Part shown: piece after piece, positions 9,222 through 19,070 of the stretch
Position numbering within the stretch: position 1 is the stretch's first letter
How the letters are laid out: the number at the start of each line of letters is the position of its first letter
Origin: Eoetvoesiella caeni
Lineage (GTDB): Bacteria; Pseudomonadota; Gammaproteobacteria; Burkholderiales; Burkholderiaceae_B
Length of the DNA: 64,000 nt
Reading direction: 5' to 3'
Assembly: GCF_003315175.1 (NCBI RefSeq)
Contig: NZ_QNRQ01000003.1
Coordinates: 372,001 to 436,000, forward strand
Position numbers and translations under genes: made by a program
The notes under the pieces: generated by a model
The model's input: only the letters and a program-made list of their open reading frames with translations
Databases searched by the model: none
What the model was told of the DNA's origin: nothing

Positions 9222-9755
9222 TTATGGCTTGGCGGTGCCCTCGGTGGGCGGGGTGTCGACCCCTGCAATGGCGCGTGCCGCAGCCGTGGCGTTTTGTTCC
9301 GATCCCACTGCAAACACAAGCTGGTCGGAAGTGACCTGCGTGGTGTAGCCGGGCGCGGCCAACATGGTGCGGCCAACCACAAGAGCCAGGCGCTTATTCG
9401 GATTCTGCCGCGTAACAGACGCTACTTTTTTCTGGCCGCCTTCGTTCAAGGCCAGTGCCAACAGGCCTTCGCCCTCTTTGTTCGTACCGGCGCGAATGCC
9501 CACCAGGTCGTCGCGGGTGACCACTGGCTGGGGATTTACGTATAGCGTACCCGATTGAATCTGCACCGCTGTCCAGCCCTTCTGGTTTTGAGTGTCGGCC
9601 AAAAATACCGCCACTGGCGCGCCCGTTTTGGATGCCTGCAATGTGGTTTCGGGCTGAGCGGCGGCTTTTTCTTTTCCTGGCATGGTTTGGCAAGCAGCCA
9701 ACAGCGCCAGGCTGACCGGTGCGAGAATACGTGCCATTACGCGCATGATGTTCAT
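9222..9755 (-). CDS. Lipoprotein with SecD P1-head-like domain
   Basis: Predicted lipoprotein: hydrophobic leader ARILAPVSLALLAAC with the lipobox LAAC around Cys22. The mature part from VAVFLADTQ to ARAIAGV resembles the P1 head subdomain of SecD: a VTRDDLVG element, LALNEGGQKKVASVTRQNPNKRLALVV (like the Ga.kf..lT..n.gk.laivld segment of SecD) and a following MLAAPGY. No transmembrane helices follow, so it is not a translocase. It would be anchored in an envelope membrane facing the periplasm. The fold assignment comes from pattern recall; the role is unknown. Confidence 0.65.
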   Translation of the reverse strand: MNIMRVMARILAPVSLALLAACQTMPGKEKAAAQPETTLQASKTGAPVAVFLADTQNQKGWTAVQIQSGTLYVNPQPVVTRDDLVGIRAGTNKEGEGLLALALNEGGQKKVASVTRQNPNKRLALVVGRTMLAAPGYTTQVTSDQLVFAVGSEQNATAAARAIAGVDTPPTEGTAKP

Positions 9756-9973
9756 GATATAGCCCCTCTCTAGTTGTACGTGTACTAAATTCTAACAGGA
9801 AGCCACATAGAGAAAATCTGCATATTGTCAGAATTGTGGGTTAAACATGACAAGACATTAGCGTAGCGGCCCATGCCCTGCACACCTGCGGCTTGCGCTA
9901 GGGGGCGCGGTCAAGATATTATGGCTGATTGATCTTTTGCCGCTTATCGGTAAATTCTTTTTCGGAGGCCGTC

Positions 9974-10117
9974 ATGGCTGATAACAAACCAAAATTTTCG
10001 CCCGGCCTTATTACCGCTGTTGTCACCATCGTCTTTTTGGTGATATTCGGCTTTGTAATCCATCATGGCCAGAATGGCATCAGCCACAGCCAGCAAGTCG
10101 TCAACCAGGCGAAATAA
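9974..10117 (+). CDS. Small single-pass membrane protein (47 aa)
   Basis: Short gene with a good GGAGG ribosome binding site 7 nt before ATG 9974. The product begins with a short charged segment (MADNKPKFSPG), then one hydrophobic helix (LITAVVTIVFLVIFGFVI) and a His/Gln-rich tail. Its last 17 bp overlap the end of pbpC on the other strand. I do not recognise the family. The frame extends upstream to 9929 but the ribosome binding site supports 9974. Confidence 0.6.
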   Translation: MADNKPKFSPGLITAVVTIVFLVIFGFVIHHGQNGISHSQQVVNQAK

Positions 10118-12347
10118 TCGCGGCCCGTTGCGTTGCGCCACGCACTTCAAACGTTGCGTGGTCGCGCAATTTCCCGTCGGCGCCCAATAGTTCTATTCGA
10201 TGCTTGCCGGGCCATGGCGCCCACCACCCGCGCAGCCCCTCGCCCGCCGGCTTTCCGTCCACATGCCACATGGCGCCGCGCGCATCGTGGCCGGTTCCGG
10301 ACGCCAACAATAATAATTTCTGCTTGTCCGGCGGTATGTCCGGGTCCAGCGCCACTATCGTACCCGGTGCCGGGCTGATTATGCGCAACAGCGCATCGCC
10401 TGCCTTTTCAGTACCGCGCAGACGCACACGACTGACAGCCGTGTCGCCCACGAAATAATCGTCGCGCGCAGGCTCCAGGCCACCTTCGAACACAACCGCG
10501 CGGCGCACTACGCCCGATGGCGGCGGCGGTTGCATGCTGTCGCCGCCGCGATGCAAATAATTCATGATGTCATGCCAGATCGGCCCGGCGCCCGAAACCC
10601 CCGAAACATCGCGCATGCTGGCGCCACTGCTGTTGCCGGCCCAAACGCCAACGGTATAGCGCTGTGACCAGCCCAGGCACCAGTTATCGCGCATATCTTT
10701 ACTGGTTCCGGTTTTCACCGCGGTCCAGAATGGCGTAGCCAACGGGCTGTCCAGCCCAAAAGTGCGCGCACGCGCATGCCGGTCGGACAGCACATCGCCA
10801 ATAATCCAGGCCGCCGCCGGCGCAAACACCTTCTGGCGCGGCGCAGGCCCACCCTTTGCCGGCACAAACTGCAAAGGTCCGTACAGGCCTTGCGTTGCCA
10901 GGCTGCGGTAAGCGTTGCTTAAGCTCAAGAGCGACACGTCGGCGCTGCCCAGCGCCAGGCTGAAACCATAGAAATCGCCGGTCTGGTCCAGCGGCAAGCC
11001 CAGGCGCAGCAGACGCTGCTGGAAAGCGTCGGGCGTCACCATCACCAAAGTACGCACGGCGGGAATATTCAACGACGACGCCAAGGCAATGCGCATGCTG
11101 ACCCAGCCCGAAAACTGCTTGTCGTAGTTCTGCGGTATATACAAGCCATTGCCCGTGGGCAGCCCCAGCGGACTATCATCCAGCAAGGATGCCGCCGTCA
11201 AACGCTCTTGCTCTATGGCCTGGGCATACAAGAAAGGTTTCAGCGTCGAACCCGCCTGGCGCAGCGACCGCGCGTGATCCACCCGGGCCGCCCGCGACAG
11301 CTCGCCCGACGAACCCACGTATGCCAACACCTGGCCGGTTTCATTGTCCAGCACGACAACGGCTGCATCGCTGACGTGGCTGGAACTTAATTCACGCAGC
11401 CGGCGCATCACCGTCTGAATGACGAAACGCTGCAGATCCGCGTCGATGCTGGTCAGCACATGCGCGCCCGCGCCGGGCTGGCTTTGTTCTATGACCCATT
11501 GCGCAAAATGCGGGGCCAGCCCGTCGCTATCAACGCGAACCGCCGAACCGTGCTGCAGGCTGGAGCGCACAAAAAGGTCCAGGTCCTCGCATTCGCTCTC
11601 TTGCCCCATTTCCTTGAGCAAAGCGCAGGCGCGCTGCGCCAGAGTCCTGGCCGAAGCATTGGGCGCACGCAGCATTGCGGCCGCCAGCGCCGATTCGCGC
11701 GTGTTCAGCCCGCTGGCATGTTTTTGAAACAACACCCGCGCCAGGGCGTCCACGCCCACGATCTCGCCGCGAAACGGCGCAAGATTCAAATACGCCTCGA
11801 CTATCTGCTGTTTGCTCCAGTGCCGTTCAAGCTCGCGCGCCGCTTCGATCTGGTCGATCTTCTGCGCGATGCTGCGCCGCCGGGCGCCCCGTTGTTCGCG
11901 TTCACCGCTTAACAGACTGCTTAATTGCATAGTCAGCGTCGAAGCGCCACGGCGCCCTTGCCCGAACGCCATCCCCCATGCCGCCGCCGCAATAGCGCGC
12001 CAATCGACGCCCGAATGTGAATAAAACCTTTTGTCCTCCGACTGGATCACGGCCGCCAGCAAGGCCGGGGAAACATCATTCAATGCCAGCCAGTCGCCGC
12101 GCCTGCCCTGGTAATCCGTGCGCATCCGCTGCAAGGGATGGCCGCCACGATCAAGCAAGACGATGTCTGACGCGCGATACTGTTCACGAACCTGCTCATA
12201 AGCTGGCGCGGCTGCCGCAGGACCAGCTTGAAACGAAGCGAGAAAAATACAGGCAAGCAGGAATTGCCGCCAAAGCCGCGCCGTCAGCCGCCGCGTTGCA
12301 GCTTGCCGCCCCGCGAGCACAATGCCGCATACTGCCCATTGACTCAT
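10101..12347 (-). CDS. pbpC: Penicillin-binding protein 1C
   Basis: Class A penicillin-binding protein in the periplasm. An N-terminal membrane anchor (LLACIFLASFQAGPAAA) precedes the GT51 glycosyltransferase domain with VIQSEDKRFYSHSGVDW and STLTMQL. The transpeptidase domain has the SxxK Ser in AGSTLKPF, SLN and KTGTS. The C-terminal 100 residues (from about ISPAPGTIVALDPDIP) are the PBP1C C-terminal domain. Start ATG 12347 has GGAG upstream. It lies 12 bp after the alpha-2-macroglobulin gene, the conserved pbpC-yfhM pairing, here with yfhM first. Confidence 0.95.
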   Translation of the reverse strand: MSQWAVCGIVLAGRQAATRRLTARLWRQFLLACIFLASFQAGPAAAAPAYEQVREQYRASDIVLLDRGGHPLQRMRTDYQGRRGDWLALNDVSPALLAAVIQSEDKRFYSHSGVDWRAIAAAAWGMAFGQGRRGASTLTMQLSSLLSGEREQRGARRRSIAQKIDQIEAARELERHWSKQQIVEAYLNLAPFRGEIVGVDALARVLFQKHASGLNTRESALAAAMLRAPNASARTLAQRACALLKEMGQESECEDLDLFVRSSLQHGSAVRVDSDGLAPHFAQWVIEQSQPGAGAHVLTSIDADLQRFVIQTVMRRLRELSSSHVSDAAVVVLDNETGQVLAYVGSSGELSRAARVDHARSLRQAGSTLKPFLYAQAIEQERLTAASLLDDSPLGLPTGNGLYIPQNYDKQFSGWVSMRIALASSLNIPAVRTLVMVTPDAFQQRLLRLGLPLDQTGDFYGFSLALGSADVSLLSLSNAYRSLATQGLYGPLQFVPAKGGPAPRQKVFAPAAAWIIGDVLSDRHARARTFGLDSPLATPFWTAVKTGTSKDMRDNWCLGWSQRYTVGVWAGNSSGASMRDVSGVSGAGPIWHDIMNYLHRGGDSMQPPPPSGVVRRAVVFEGGLEPARDDYFVGDTAVSRVRLRGTEKAGDALLRIISPAPGTIVALDPDIPPDKQKLLLLASGTGHDARGAMWHVDGKPAGEGLRGWWAPWPGKHRIELLGADGKLRDHATFEVRGATQRAAIISPG

Positions 12348-12359
12348 CGTACCGTTCTC

Positions 12360-15300
12360 CTAACGGGCCGCCGCGTCTGTTCCAGCGGTCGCATCCTGCA
12401 CCGACAAACCGCCGCCGTTGGGGCGCACACCGTATACGTCGGGCTGATACAGCGCCTCGATACGAGTGGGCGGCAACAGGAAGCTGCCAACGGTATTAAG
12501 CCGTACCGTGTACTCAAGGGTGGTAGTGCCTTGCGGCAGATATTCGTAATAAGCACGCACGCCTTCAAACGACCGCTCGACAAAGCTGGGCTGCCTGTCG
12601 AACCGCCCGTCCCGCTCTACATCAGCAGGCGTAGCGGCAGTCGAGGCAATGGCCGAGTCCCGCCCCAGGCCGCTGCCCAGGATGGTGGCGCCGGCCGGCA
12701 CCGGATCGCTAAGCACGGCCCACACGGTTGCGGTCTTGGCGGTAATACGAAGCTGCACGCGGTATACGTCGCCGCGCGACCACCGCCCCGGCAGCGCCTG
12801 CGCAACAGGCACGATTTTTCTTTGCACATCGTAGCCGGCCGCAATGGGCTTGACGACAGGCACAGCCGCCAAAGAACGTACTGAAGCCCATGCCACGCCC
12901 GGTCCTTGCTGCTCTATGTCAAGAACCTGTTTGGCGGCGGTGCTCCATGGCTGGAAGTAGCGCTGCACCGGCACGTCCGTCGGCGCCTTCACCTTCAGGG
13001 CATTGCGCGCCTGCGCCGAACCAGGATTCGGCTGCCCGGCTGCGGGCCAATTGTAGGTAAGGGTCTTCCCGCCCGGCACCAATTGCATGCGCACCTGCCC
13101 CGAAACAGCGTCATGTTCGAAATGGCGCGCGAACTTCTCCATGGCCAGGCTGGCCATCAGGTTGGAAGTGGTGGTACGCCATGCGCCATTTTGCTGACGC
13201 GCCATCAAACCCTGAACAAGGCGCGGCATGTCTTCGTCCCAGGCCGGCTGCCCTATCACCGTCAAGATCAACTTGGCGGCATTGACCTCGGGACTTCCCA
13301 TAAGCCACCACCAGTTATTCTGGGCATCGTCGGCAAATACCAGTTCAGTTCCACGGCTTAGCATGCGGGCCTGGATAATTTGGCCGGCCTGCTCCTTCAA
13401 GGCCGCGGCATTCGGTATGCCAGGAACGCGCGACACGATAGCCAGCCAGTCGATCACCGCCGAAGTAGGCCAGGTATCGGGTGCAATGCGTATGCTGCCC
13501 AGCATGCGCGCATTGGCCGCGCCCTCGCGCGACAAGGCTTCAAGCACCAATAGCTTGCGCACGTCCAGGTCGTTTTGCGGCGCCCACCGATTGCGCACGA
13601 TTTTGCCGCTTATGAAGGCCAGCAAGCCGTTCTTCATTTTTTCGCGGCTTGGTTCGGGAATGGCAAACGGCAAGCCCAGCGCCTGGGCTTCGTTGCTGGC
13701 CGCCAGCAAGTAAGCAGTAAGCACTTCGCTGCCGCGCGACATGCCGGGAAAATAGCGGGCCAGGCCGTCATCGTCCAGATAGTCGGGCAACTGCGCCATA
13801 AGATTCGACCATTGTTCGCCGCTGCGCAAGCCCAAGGCCTTCGAGCTTAGCTGCTCCAGGCAGGTATATGGATAGGCTTCGAACCATTTGCGAACGCCCG
13901 GAAGGCCGCCGGCCAGCGAGGGCTGCAAATAAATTTCCAGGCCGCCGCGCGGCTGCCCTTTGCCATCTTGCAGGCTACCTTGCGGGGCCTGCACAGCCAG
14001 GTGCACGGGGCGGCTGGTTTCAACGGCAGTCAAGACGCTTTGCTTGGCGGTGATTGGTACGCTGGGCAACAAGGTTTGCTTGAACGCCAGCCTGTCGCCC
14101 GCAAGCGCCGCCGCCTCTTTCATCTCCTTGGCCTCCTTCGCCGCCGCGAGCGCGCCAGGCGCCGGTACGGGAAGCGGCGCCTGTCCTTGCGCCACCTCGC
14201 GCGCCTGCAGTATCCAGTTCAGCACCGTTGAACTGTCCGGCGCATTGCCTTCGGGCGCCTGCACTTTCCAGTTCACCGCCTGCGCTGCGCCAGCCGGCAC
14301 CTGTATCAATTGCGTCGCCAGCGTTTCGGCAGGCAAACCCGGGCCGGCGTAGCCCGCATCGACCTGAATGCGCATATCGCGCTGCGTCGTATTGCGCACG
14401 GTAACAGCGGCCTGATATGCGTCGCCCTCGCGCACCAAGGCCGGCAAGCCCGAAATCAGCTGCACATCCTGAGTTGCGGCAATGGCCGCACTGCCCGTGC
14501 CGAAGCGCTGGGTGCCGTAGTCTGCCACGGCCACCAGGCGGAATGAGGTAATGGAATCGTTCAGGGGTACGGTAAGCCGTGCCGACCCGTGTTCATCCAA
14601 CGGTACGTTCGCCTTCCACAACAGCAAGGTGTCCAGCAGTTCGCGCGTGGGGCTCTTGCCGCCTCCCCCGCCCGCAGGCAGGGCCTTGCGTCCGTAATGG
14701 CGCCTTCCCACTATCTGCATTTGCGCCGTCGCGGTCTCCACGCCGTAACCGCGGCGCTGGCGCATGGCGTCCAGCAGGTCCCAGCTTGCATTGGGCGCCA
14801 ATGCAAGCAAGGCTTCATCGACCGCCGCAAACGCCACTTGTCCATTGGCTGCCGGCGAACCGTCAGGCAGCGACACCTGGATACTTACTTCGGCTTTGTC
14901 CCGGACCTGATAGCGCGGCTTGTCTGCGCTGACCTTGACCACAAGCTGGTCCTGCTTGCCGGCTACGCGTATTTCGGCCAGGCCAAAGCGGAATGCCGGC
15001 TTGGATAAATCCACCAGGCCGGTCGGCGCCGTATATTTGCCGCCCGTCCCGCCGTATGCCTGGAACCATGCGCCCGGCTGCTTCCATCCCCATGTAAAGA
15101 AGGAATACCAGGGCACCTCGTGCAGGCGCCCGCGTAAAGCCAGGACCGACACATAAACATTGGGACCCCATTTCGGGTCGACTGTCAGGCGCACGCGCGG
15201 GTCGGTTCCCGAAAGCTCGACGACCTGGGTCGACAGCACCCCTTCGCGTTCGACCGCAACCAGCGCCGTTGCTTCGCGAAACGGCATCCGCACCTGGAAT

Positions 15301-18300
15301 TCAGCGATCTCGCCAGGGGCATACACCTTCTTCTCCGGGATGATGTCGATGCGATCGTCATTGGCGCCGCCAAACCACAGTTCATCGCCACCCACCACCC
15401 ATACAGACGACGTTGCCTTGGAGACACGGCCCTGGGCATCGCGCGCCGTTGCGACCAGCACGATTTCACCGGACTCCTTCACGCTTCCTTTGCATGGCAA
15501 CTGGCCCTGGTCGTTGGTCTTGCCTTCGCAAACCACCCCCAGGTCGCGTGTTTCGACATGGCTGTCGTAGCTATAAAATCCGCCCACCATACGTTTGCGG
15601 GTTGAATACCTATTGCGGCTGATCGCGCTGACCGACATGCTGACATCCGCCTGCGGCTTGCCGGCCGGCGACAAGGCCAGCCCCGTCACCGCAATGTCCT
15701 GGCCTTGCGCCACCCAGCTGCCGGCGCGTATTCCAGCCACCACGCCGGCCGGCCATACCGTCGCGGTCTGGCTCAAGGTCTGGATTTCGCCGTTAGGATC
15801 GGCAAACGTCGCCTCGAACAGCAAATCGCGAGGCTGGCTGCCAAGCTTGGGCAATGTAGCGATCTCGGTACGAGCTCCGCCATGCGCATCCAGGACGACA
15901 GGTTTTTTGTCGAGGAACAGAGACTGCGCCTCGGCCCCTGCATCGGCCTCGTTGCCGTCTTCCTCATAGTTGTAGGCACCGAACGAATAGTCGTCATAGC
16001 CATCGAAGCTAAGTGCCTTGTCCCGCACCATGGCGGACATGCTGGTGTGCAATTGGCTGGCCGGGCCGCCCGACACATAGGATATTTGCACGTCGGCATT
16101 CAGCGATTTCGGTGCAATCAACAAGGGCGAGCCATCGGCCGCGCTGATTTTCAAGCCGCCAGTCAACACCGGCAACTTGAACTCCTCAATACGAAACTCG
16201 CCGTCCGGCTGGGCATAGCGGTAGTTCGTGCCCGTCAAAGTCACGGCATACACACCCAGCTTGGCTGTCTTGGGAACGGCATAGCTGCTGACCGCGCTCA
16301 GGCCGCCCGAGGGCGTCGGTTTCCAGACCAGCGGCAGCTCAAAGTTTTCACCCGAACCCTGATGCTCGATCACCACCGTATCGGGAAGGACCTGATCTTT
16401 GCCCGGCACGGCCAGGCCATCGCGCGTCTGAACGCGGATGTAATGCTTCATGGAAATGGTTTCGCCGGCCCGCAACAAGCTGCGGTCGAACACCGTATGC
16501 GTTACCTTGGTGGGCGTCGGCTCGGTATTGGTGGGCACATTGAAACGCCAGGATTCTATGCCCCGGTTCCAGCCGGACAAAACAAAAGAAAAGTCCGCCT
16601 TGCCATAAGCTTGCGGATGATCGGCCGGAATACGGGCCGAAACATAAACACCGCTTAACCCCGTGCTCTCGCAGTAGCTGGGCGCGGCAAGCGCCTGCGT
16701 GCCGTGCCAAACGCCTTGCGCGTCCGTCGTGCCCGATGCCAAAGCCCTGCCCTCGCAGTCCAGCACATTGATCTGCGCGCCCGCCACCACCTTGCCCTGG
16801 TCCAGGGTAGTCACCCAGACCAGGACGTCGTCGCGCCCCTGCTTCATGTGCACGCCCAAGTTGGTCACCAGCGCCGAGCTGCGCACATACATGGGTTTGG
16901 CCGATTGCAGCAACGCAGCCCCCAACCGGGCCGACTCGACTTCCAGCACATGAAATCCGGGCTCGCCGACGGGTATGCCTATGACCTCCAGCGGCACATC
17001 AGCGCCTTCTTCCATCAAGGCCGGCAAGGTCATTTCGCGCACATCGGCCTGTCCCGCCAATGCCGAAAACCCGCGCACATCAACAGCCGGCCCCTTATCG
17101 TGCGCCGGCGCACGGTCGGCCATGATTTTTTTCAACTGAAGCTCGGTCAACATGCCGTCGTCCAGCCGCTGCAGGCGCGCATACCAATGCAGCACATCCA
17201 CATCGTCCTGAGTAACGCGGTCGCGGACCTTGCCTGCCGACACAGCCAGTTCTTTGCCGCGCAACTGTCCTTCGACATTACGTACAGACAGCGGCACTGT
17301 CGGTGGCTCCGCGCTGTCGGCCTGCGCCGGCGCATAGGCAAAGCGTTCGATCACTCCAAAGGGCGCCGCGGCAAACTTTACCAGCGGCGGGAACGGCGCC
17401 ATCGGAATCGACAAAGGAAACTGGTCCGCGTTGCTCAACGCGCGACCCGCGTCGTCCCGAATATTATCGGGCAGTTCAAGCTTCAGTTCGGCGCGCTCGG
17501 GAAACGGCCCCGCAAACCGCACGTAGTCGACGCTGCCGCGGTAGGAGTCATCCCGGTTTTGCGGGCCGACCTCGCCGTTCGGCGTTCTAAGGCGTATCTT
17601 GGCCGCCTGTTCGCTGGACACGGGCGCATTGAAATTAAGCACTATCGGCGACACAGGCGTGCAAGCCGCGTTGGCGTTTTCGCGCTGGCAACTGAACGAG
17701 GCCTTGAAAGGTTCGCGCACCGTGTAATCGAACGCCTGCGCCTTGTCGGACGCGACACCGGAAGGCGTCGCCACCCCACGTCCTATAATCAGCTGCACTT
17801 TTCCGTCGGCAGACAGCCGGCGCTTACACTGCACTAGTTGCACGCTGTCGTCGCGCTGCGACTCCGGTATGTACGCGGCCTCTAGAATAGCCTTGCGCTC
17901 GGGCTCGCCTATCAAACGTACAGGAATTTCTTCGCCCAGCCCTTGCGCCACGCACATGACATGGGCCGCAACGGTTTCCGGCTTGACCTTGCCGTTGAAT
18001 CGCAGCACGAACACCTGGTCCTCGTCGACCATATCGCTGCGCGGAAAGGTTTCAATAACCTGCGGCCCGCCGGTCGCAAACGTGAATTGGGTCTTGCCGC
18101 GCAAGGCTTCGCCATTAAGCGCACGAAAACCCGGATCGGCCTTGGCCTGGCATTGCACCCCAGGCCCCGGCCGCTGCTCGAATACGTAAGTCCAGCGCCG
18201 TGCATCAAGCCAGCGTCCCTGCCCCGTCACGCTGGCGTCATTGCAACTGACTGTCAGCGGCGCCTTGGCTTGGTCGTCGCCAAAAACAATGACTGGCGCA

Positions 18301-18428
18301 TCGAACATGACCTTGATGCTTTCGACTACCGCCACGCGGCCCTGGGGCGAGAATTGCGTTATCTGAGCCGCCTGCGCACCGCAAAGCGACAAAAACAGAA
18401 TCCAGCCCAATGCAGCGCGGCGAACCAT
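12360..18428 (-). CDS. Bacterial alpha-2-macroglobulin (YfhM-like)
   Basis: Very large periplasmic protease trap of 2022 residues. The signal peptide ends near GAQAAQI; the Cys at residue 16 is not in a proper lipobox, so it may be secreted rather than lipid-anchored, unlike E. coli YfhM. The thioester motif CLEQ is intact at about residues 1523-1526 (YPYTCLEQLSSKALG), so covalent trapping of proteases is expected. Macroglobulin domains, the bait region and the alpha-6/alpha-6 thioester domain are suggested by length and by segments such as RAGETISMKHYIR. It has a ribosome binding site GGGAG before ATG 18428 and forms an operon with pbpC, consistent with protection during cell-wall repair. 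Confidence 0.93.
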   Translation of the reverse strand: MVRRAALGWILFLSLCGAQAAQITQFSPQGRVAVVESIKVMFDAPVIVFGDDQAKAPLTVSCNDASVTGQGRWLDARRWTYVFEQRPGPGVQCQAKADPGFRALNGEALRGKTQFTFATGGPQVIETFPRSDMVDEDQVFVLRFNGKVKPETVAAHVMCVAQGLGEEIPVRLIGEPERKAILEAAYIPESQRDDSVQLVQCKRRLSADGKVQLIIGRGVATPSGVASDKAQAFDYTVREPFKASFSCQRENANAACTPVSPIVLNFNAPVSSEQAAKIRLRTPNGEVGPQNRDDSYRGSVDYVRFAGPFPERAELKLELPDNIRDDAGRALSNADQFPLSIPMAPFPPLVKFAAAPFGVIERFAYAPAQADSAEPPTVPLSVRNVEGQLRGKELAVSAGKVRDRVTQDDVDVLHWYARLQRLDDGMLTELQLKKIMADRAPAHDKGPAVDVRGFSALAGQADVREMTLPALMEEGADVPLEVIGIPVGEPGFHVLEVESARLGAALLQSAKPMYVRSSALVTNLGVHMKQGRDDVLVWVTTLDQGKVVAGAQINVLDCEGRALASGTTDAQGVWHGTQALAAPSYCESTGLSGVYVSARIPADHPQAYGKADFSFVLSGWNRGIESWRFNVPTNTEPTPTKVTHTVFDRSLLRAGETISMKHYIRVQTRDGLAVPGKDQVLPDTVVIEHQGSGENFELPLVWKPTPSGGLSAVSSYAVPKTAKLGVYAVTLTGTNYRYAQPDGEFRIEEFKLPVLTGGLKISAADGSPLLIAPKSLNADVQISYVSGGPASQLHTSMSAMVRDKALSFDGYDDYSFGAYNYEEDGNEADAGAEAQSLFLDKKPVVLDAHGGARTEIATLPKLGSQPRDLLFEATFADPNGEIQTLSQTATVWPAGVVAGIRAGSWVAQGQDIAVTGLALSPAGKPQADVSMSVSAISRNRYSTRKRMVGGFYSYDSHVETRDLGVVCEGKTNDQGQLPCKGSVKESGEIVLVATARDAQGRVSKATSSVWVVGGDELWFGGANDDRIDIIPEKKVYAPGEIAEFQVRMPFREATALVAVEREGVLSTQVVELSGTDPRVRLTVDPKWGPNVYVSVLALRGRLHEVPWYSFFTWGWKQPGAWFQAYGGTGGKYTAPTGLVDLSKPAFRFGLAEIRVAGKQDQLVVKVSADKPRYQVRDKAEVSIQVSLPDGSPAANGQVAFAAVDEALLALAPNASWDLLDAMRQRRGYGVETATAQMQIVGRRHYGRKALPAGGGGGKSPTRELLDTLLLWKANVPLDEHGSARLTVPLNDSITSFRLVAVADYGTQRFGTGSAAIAATQDVQLISGLPALVREGDAYQAAVTVRNTTQRDMRIQVDAGYAGPGLPAETLATQLIQVPAGAAQAVNWKVQAPEGNAPDSSTVLNWILQAREVAQGQAPLPVPAPGALAAAKEAKEMKEAAALAGDRLAFKQTLLPSVPITAKQSVLTAVETSRPVHLAVQAPQGSLQDGKGQPRGGLEIYLQPSLAGGLPGVRKWFEAYPYTCLEQLSSKALGLRSGEQWSNLMAQLPDYLDDDGLARYFPGMSRGSEVLTAYLLAASNEAQALGLPFAIPEPSREKMKNGLLAFISGKIVRNRWAPQNDLDVRKLLVLEALSREGAANARMLGSIRIAPDTWPTSAVIDWLAIVSRVPGIPNAAALKEQAGQIIQARMLSRGTELVFADDAQNNWWWLMGSPEVNAAKLILTVIGQPAWDEDMPRLVQGLMARQQNGAWRTTTSNLMASLAMEKFARHFEHDAVSGQVRMQLVPGGKTLTYNWPAAGQPNPGSAQARNALKVKAPTDVPVQRYFQPWSTAAKQVLDIEQQGPGVAWASVRSLAAVPVVKPIAAGYDVQRKIVPVAQALPGRWSRGDVYRVQLRITAKTATVWAVLSDPVPAGATILGSGLGRDSAIASTAATPADVERDGRFDRQPSFVERSFEGVRAYYEYLPQGTTTLEYTVRLNTVGSFLLPPTRIEALYQPDVYGVRPNGGGLSVQDATAGTDAAAR

Positions 18429-18551
18429 GGCAACTCCCTTCCCGTCTTGTATGTTCTTAGCCGTGCAGTTTACTCAATGGCCCGTCCAAAAGTAGAAAAA
18501 TATCGTCAACTGGCAAGCCGCATCGGAGTATGCGATAATTTCGGGCTTGTT

Positions 18552-18593
18552 GCCCCTCTAGCTCATGCTTGGTTAGAGCAGCGGACTCATAAT
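18552..18593 (+). pseudogene. 5' half of a disrupted CAU tRNA gene (attL side)
   Basis: GCCCCTC (18552-18558) followed by a D arm identical to that of the intact tRNA at 18711 and an anticodon stem-loop ending in ACTCATAAT (18585-18593). After this the sequence changes to ACATGGCG and the 3' half is missing. The missing half is found at 26786-26831: its acceptor strand GGGGGGC pairs with GCCCCTC (one G-U), and its TCCG completes the anticodon stem CGGA. The gene was therefore split in the anticodon loop by the element between them. Confidence 0.8.
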
Positions 18594-18643
18594 ACATGGC
18601 GCAAGATGTTGTAAAAGCAGTAAAAACGTAATAGAATCAACGC

Positions 18644-18685
18644 GTTACATGGTTGGCAGCACACCACGCAAAGCCACCATGTAAC
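18644..18685. repeat. Inverted repeat near left end, possible integrase/excisionase arm sites
   Basis: GTTACATGG (18644-18652) and CCATGTAAC (18677-18685) form a 9-bp inverted repeat between the split tRNA fragment and the intact tRNA. A related AGTTACATA occurs near the right end at about 26738-26746. Short repeats flanking the core are typical arm-type sites of tyrosine integrases; the assignment is inference. Confidence 0.4.
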
Positions 18686-18710
18686 GGGTAAGTAACAGAA
18701 GCAAAGTTTC

Positions 18711-18789
18711 GGGCCGCTAGCTCATGCTTGGTTAGAGCAGCAGACTCATAATCTGTTGGTGCTGTGTTCGACTCACAGGCGGCCCACCA
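18711..18789 (+). tRNA. tRNA with CAU anticodon, probably tRNA-Ile2 (or elongator Met)
   Basis: Full cloverleaf with encoded CCA: acceptor GGGCCGC/GCGGCCC, D arm GCTC/GAGC, anticodon stem GCAGA/TCTGT with loop CTCATAA, T arm CTGTG/CACAG with TTCGACT. C4-G69 and C5-G68 match known determinants for the tRNA-Ile2 lysidine synthase TilS, so Ile2 is favoured, but Met cannot be excluded. It lies just inside the left end of the integrated element and differs from the split host copy by compensating stem changes. A terminator follows directly. Confidence 0.9.
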
Positions 18790-18790
18790 A

Positions 18791-18828
18791 AACGAAGCCC
18801 CAGCCCTCACCGGCTGGGGTTTTTCGTT
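18791..18828 (+). terminator. Terminator after the CAU tRNA
   Basis: CCCCAGCC (18798-18805) pairs with GGCTGGGG (18812-18819) followed by TTTTT. The stem can extend through AACGAA/TTCGTT. It is placed directly after the CCA end. Confidence 0.88.
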
Positions 18829-19070
18829 ACTGCATCCCGCAACACCCACGGCTACCGGCCACACTGCGCCAGCTACAGGCCGCGCAGCACCCGAGCCAAT
18901 ACCAGTGCGGCACCCTTGCGGTGATCGCCGCCTGTGCCGCCCGCTACGCTGCCCAGTTCGCCGAGGCCGTACAGGCCGCGTTCGATTAGTCCTCATCGTA
19001 CCGCTATTGATCGTTCTGATCGTCTAATACCTTGGCCTATAGCCTGATTGCTGCCGATGATTTGTCATGC
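18829..19070. other. Intergenic stretch without a supported gene
   Basis: Between the tRNA terminator and the end of the element's leftward operon. Several short frames exist but have no ribosome binding site or recognisable product; one of them reads through the tRNA. Nothing further can be supported. Confidence 0.5.

Noticed and set aside
9840-9960. Possible RNA or promoter element before the 47-residue membrane protein
   Set aside because: Only weak -10-like sequences and no stable hairpin were seen.
18637-18996. Frames over the tRNA copies giving peptides such as SNTAPTDYE (also at 26742-26930)
   Set aside because: This peptide is the well-known translation of a tRNA gene on the opposite strand; the region encodes the tRNA or its fragments, not protein.
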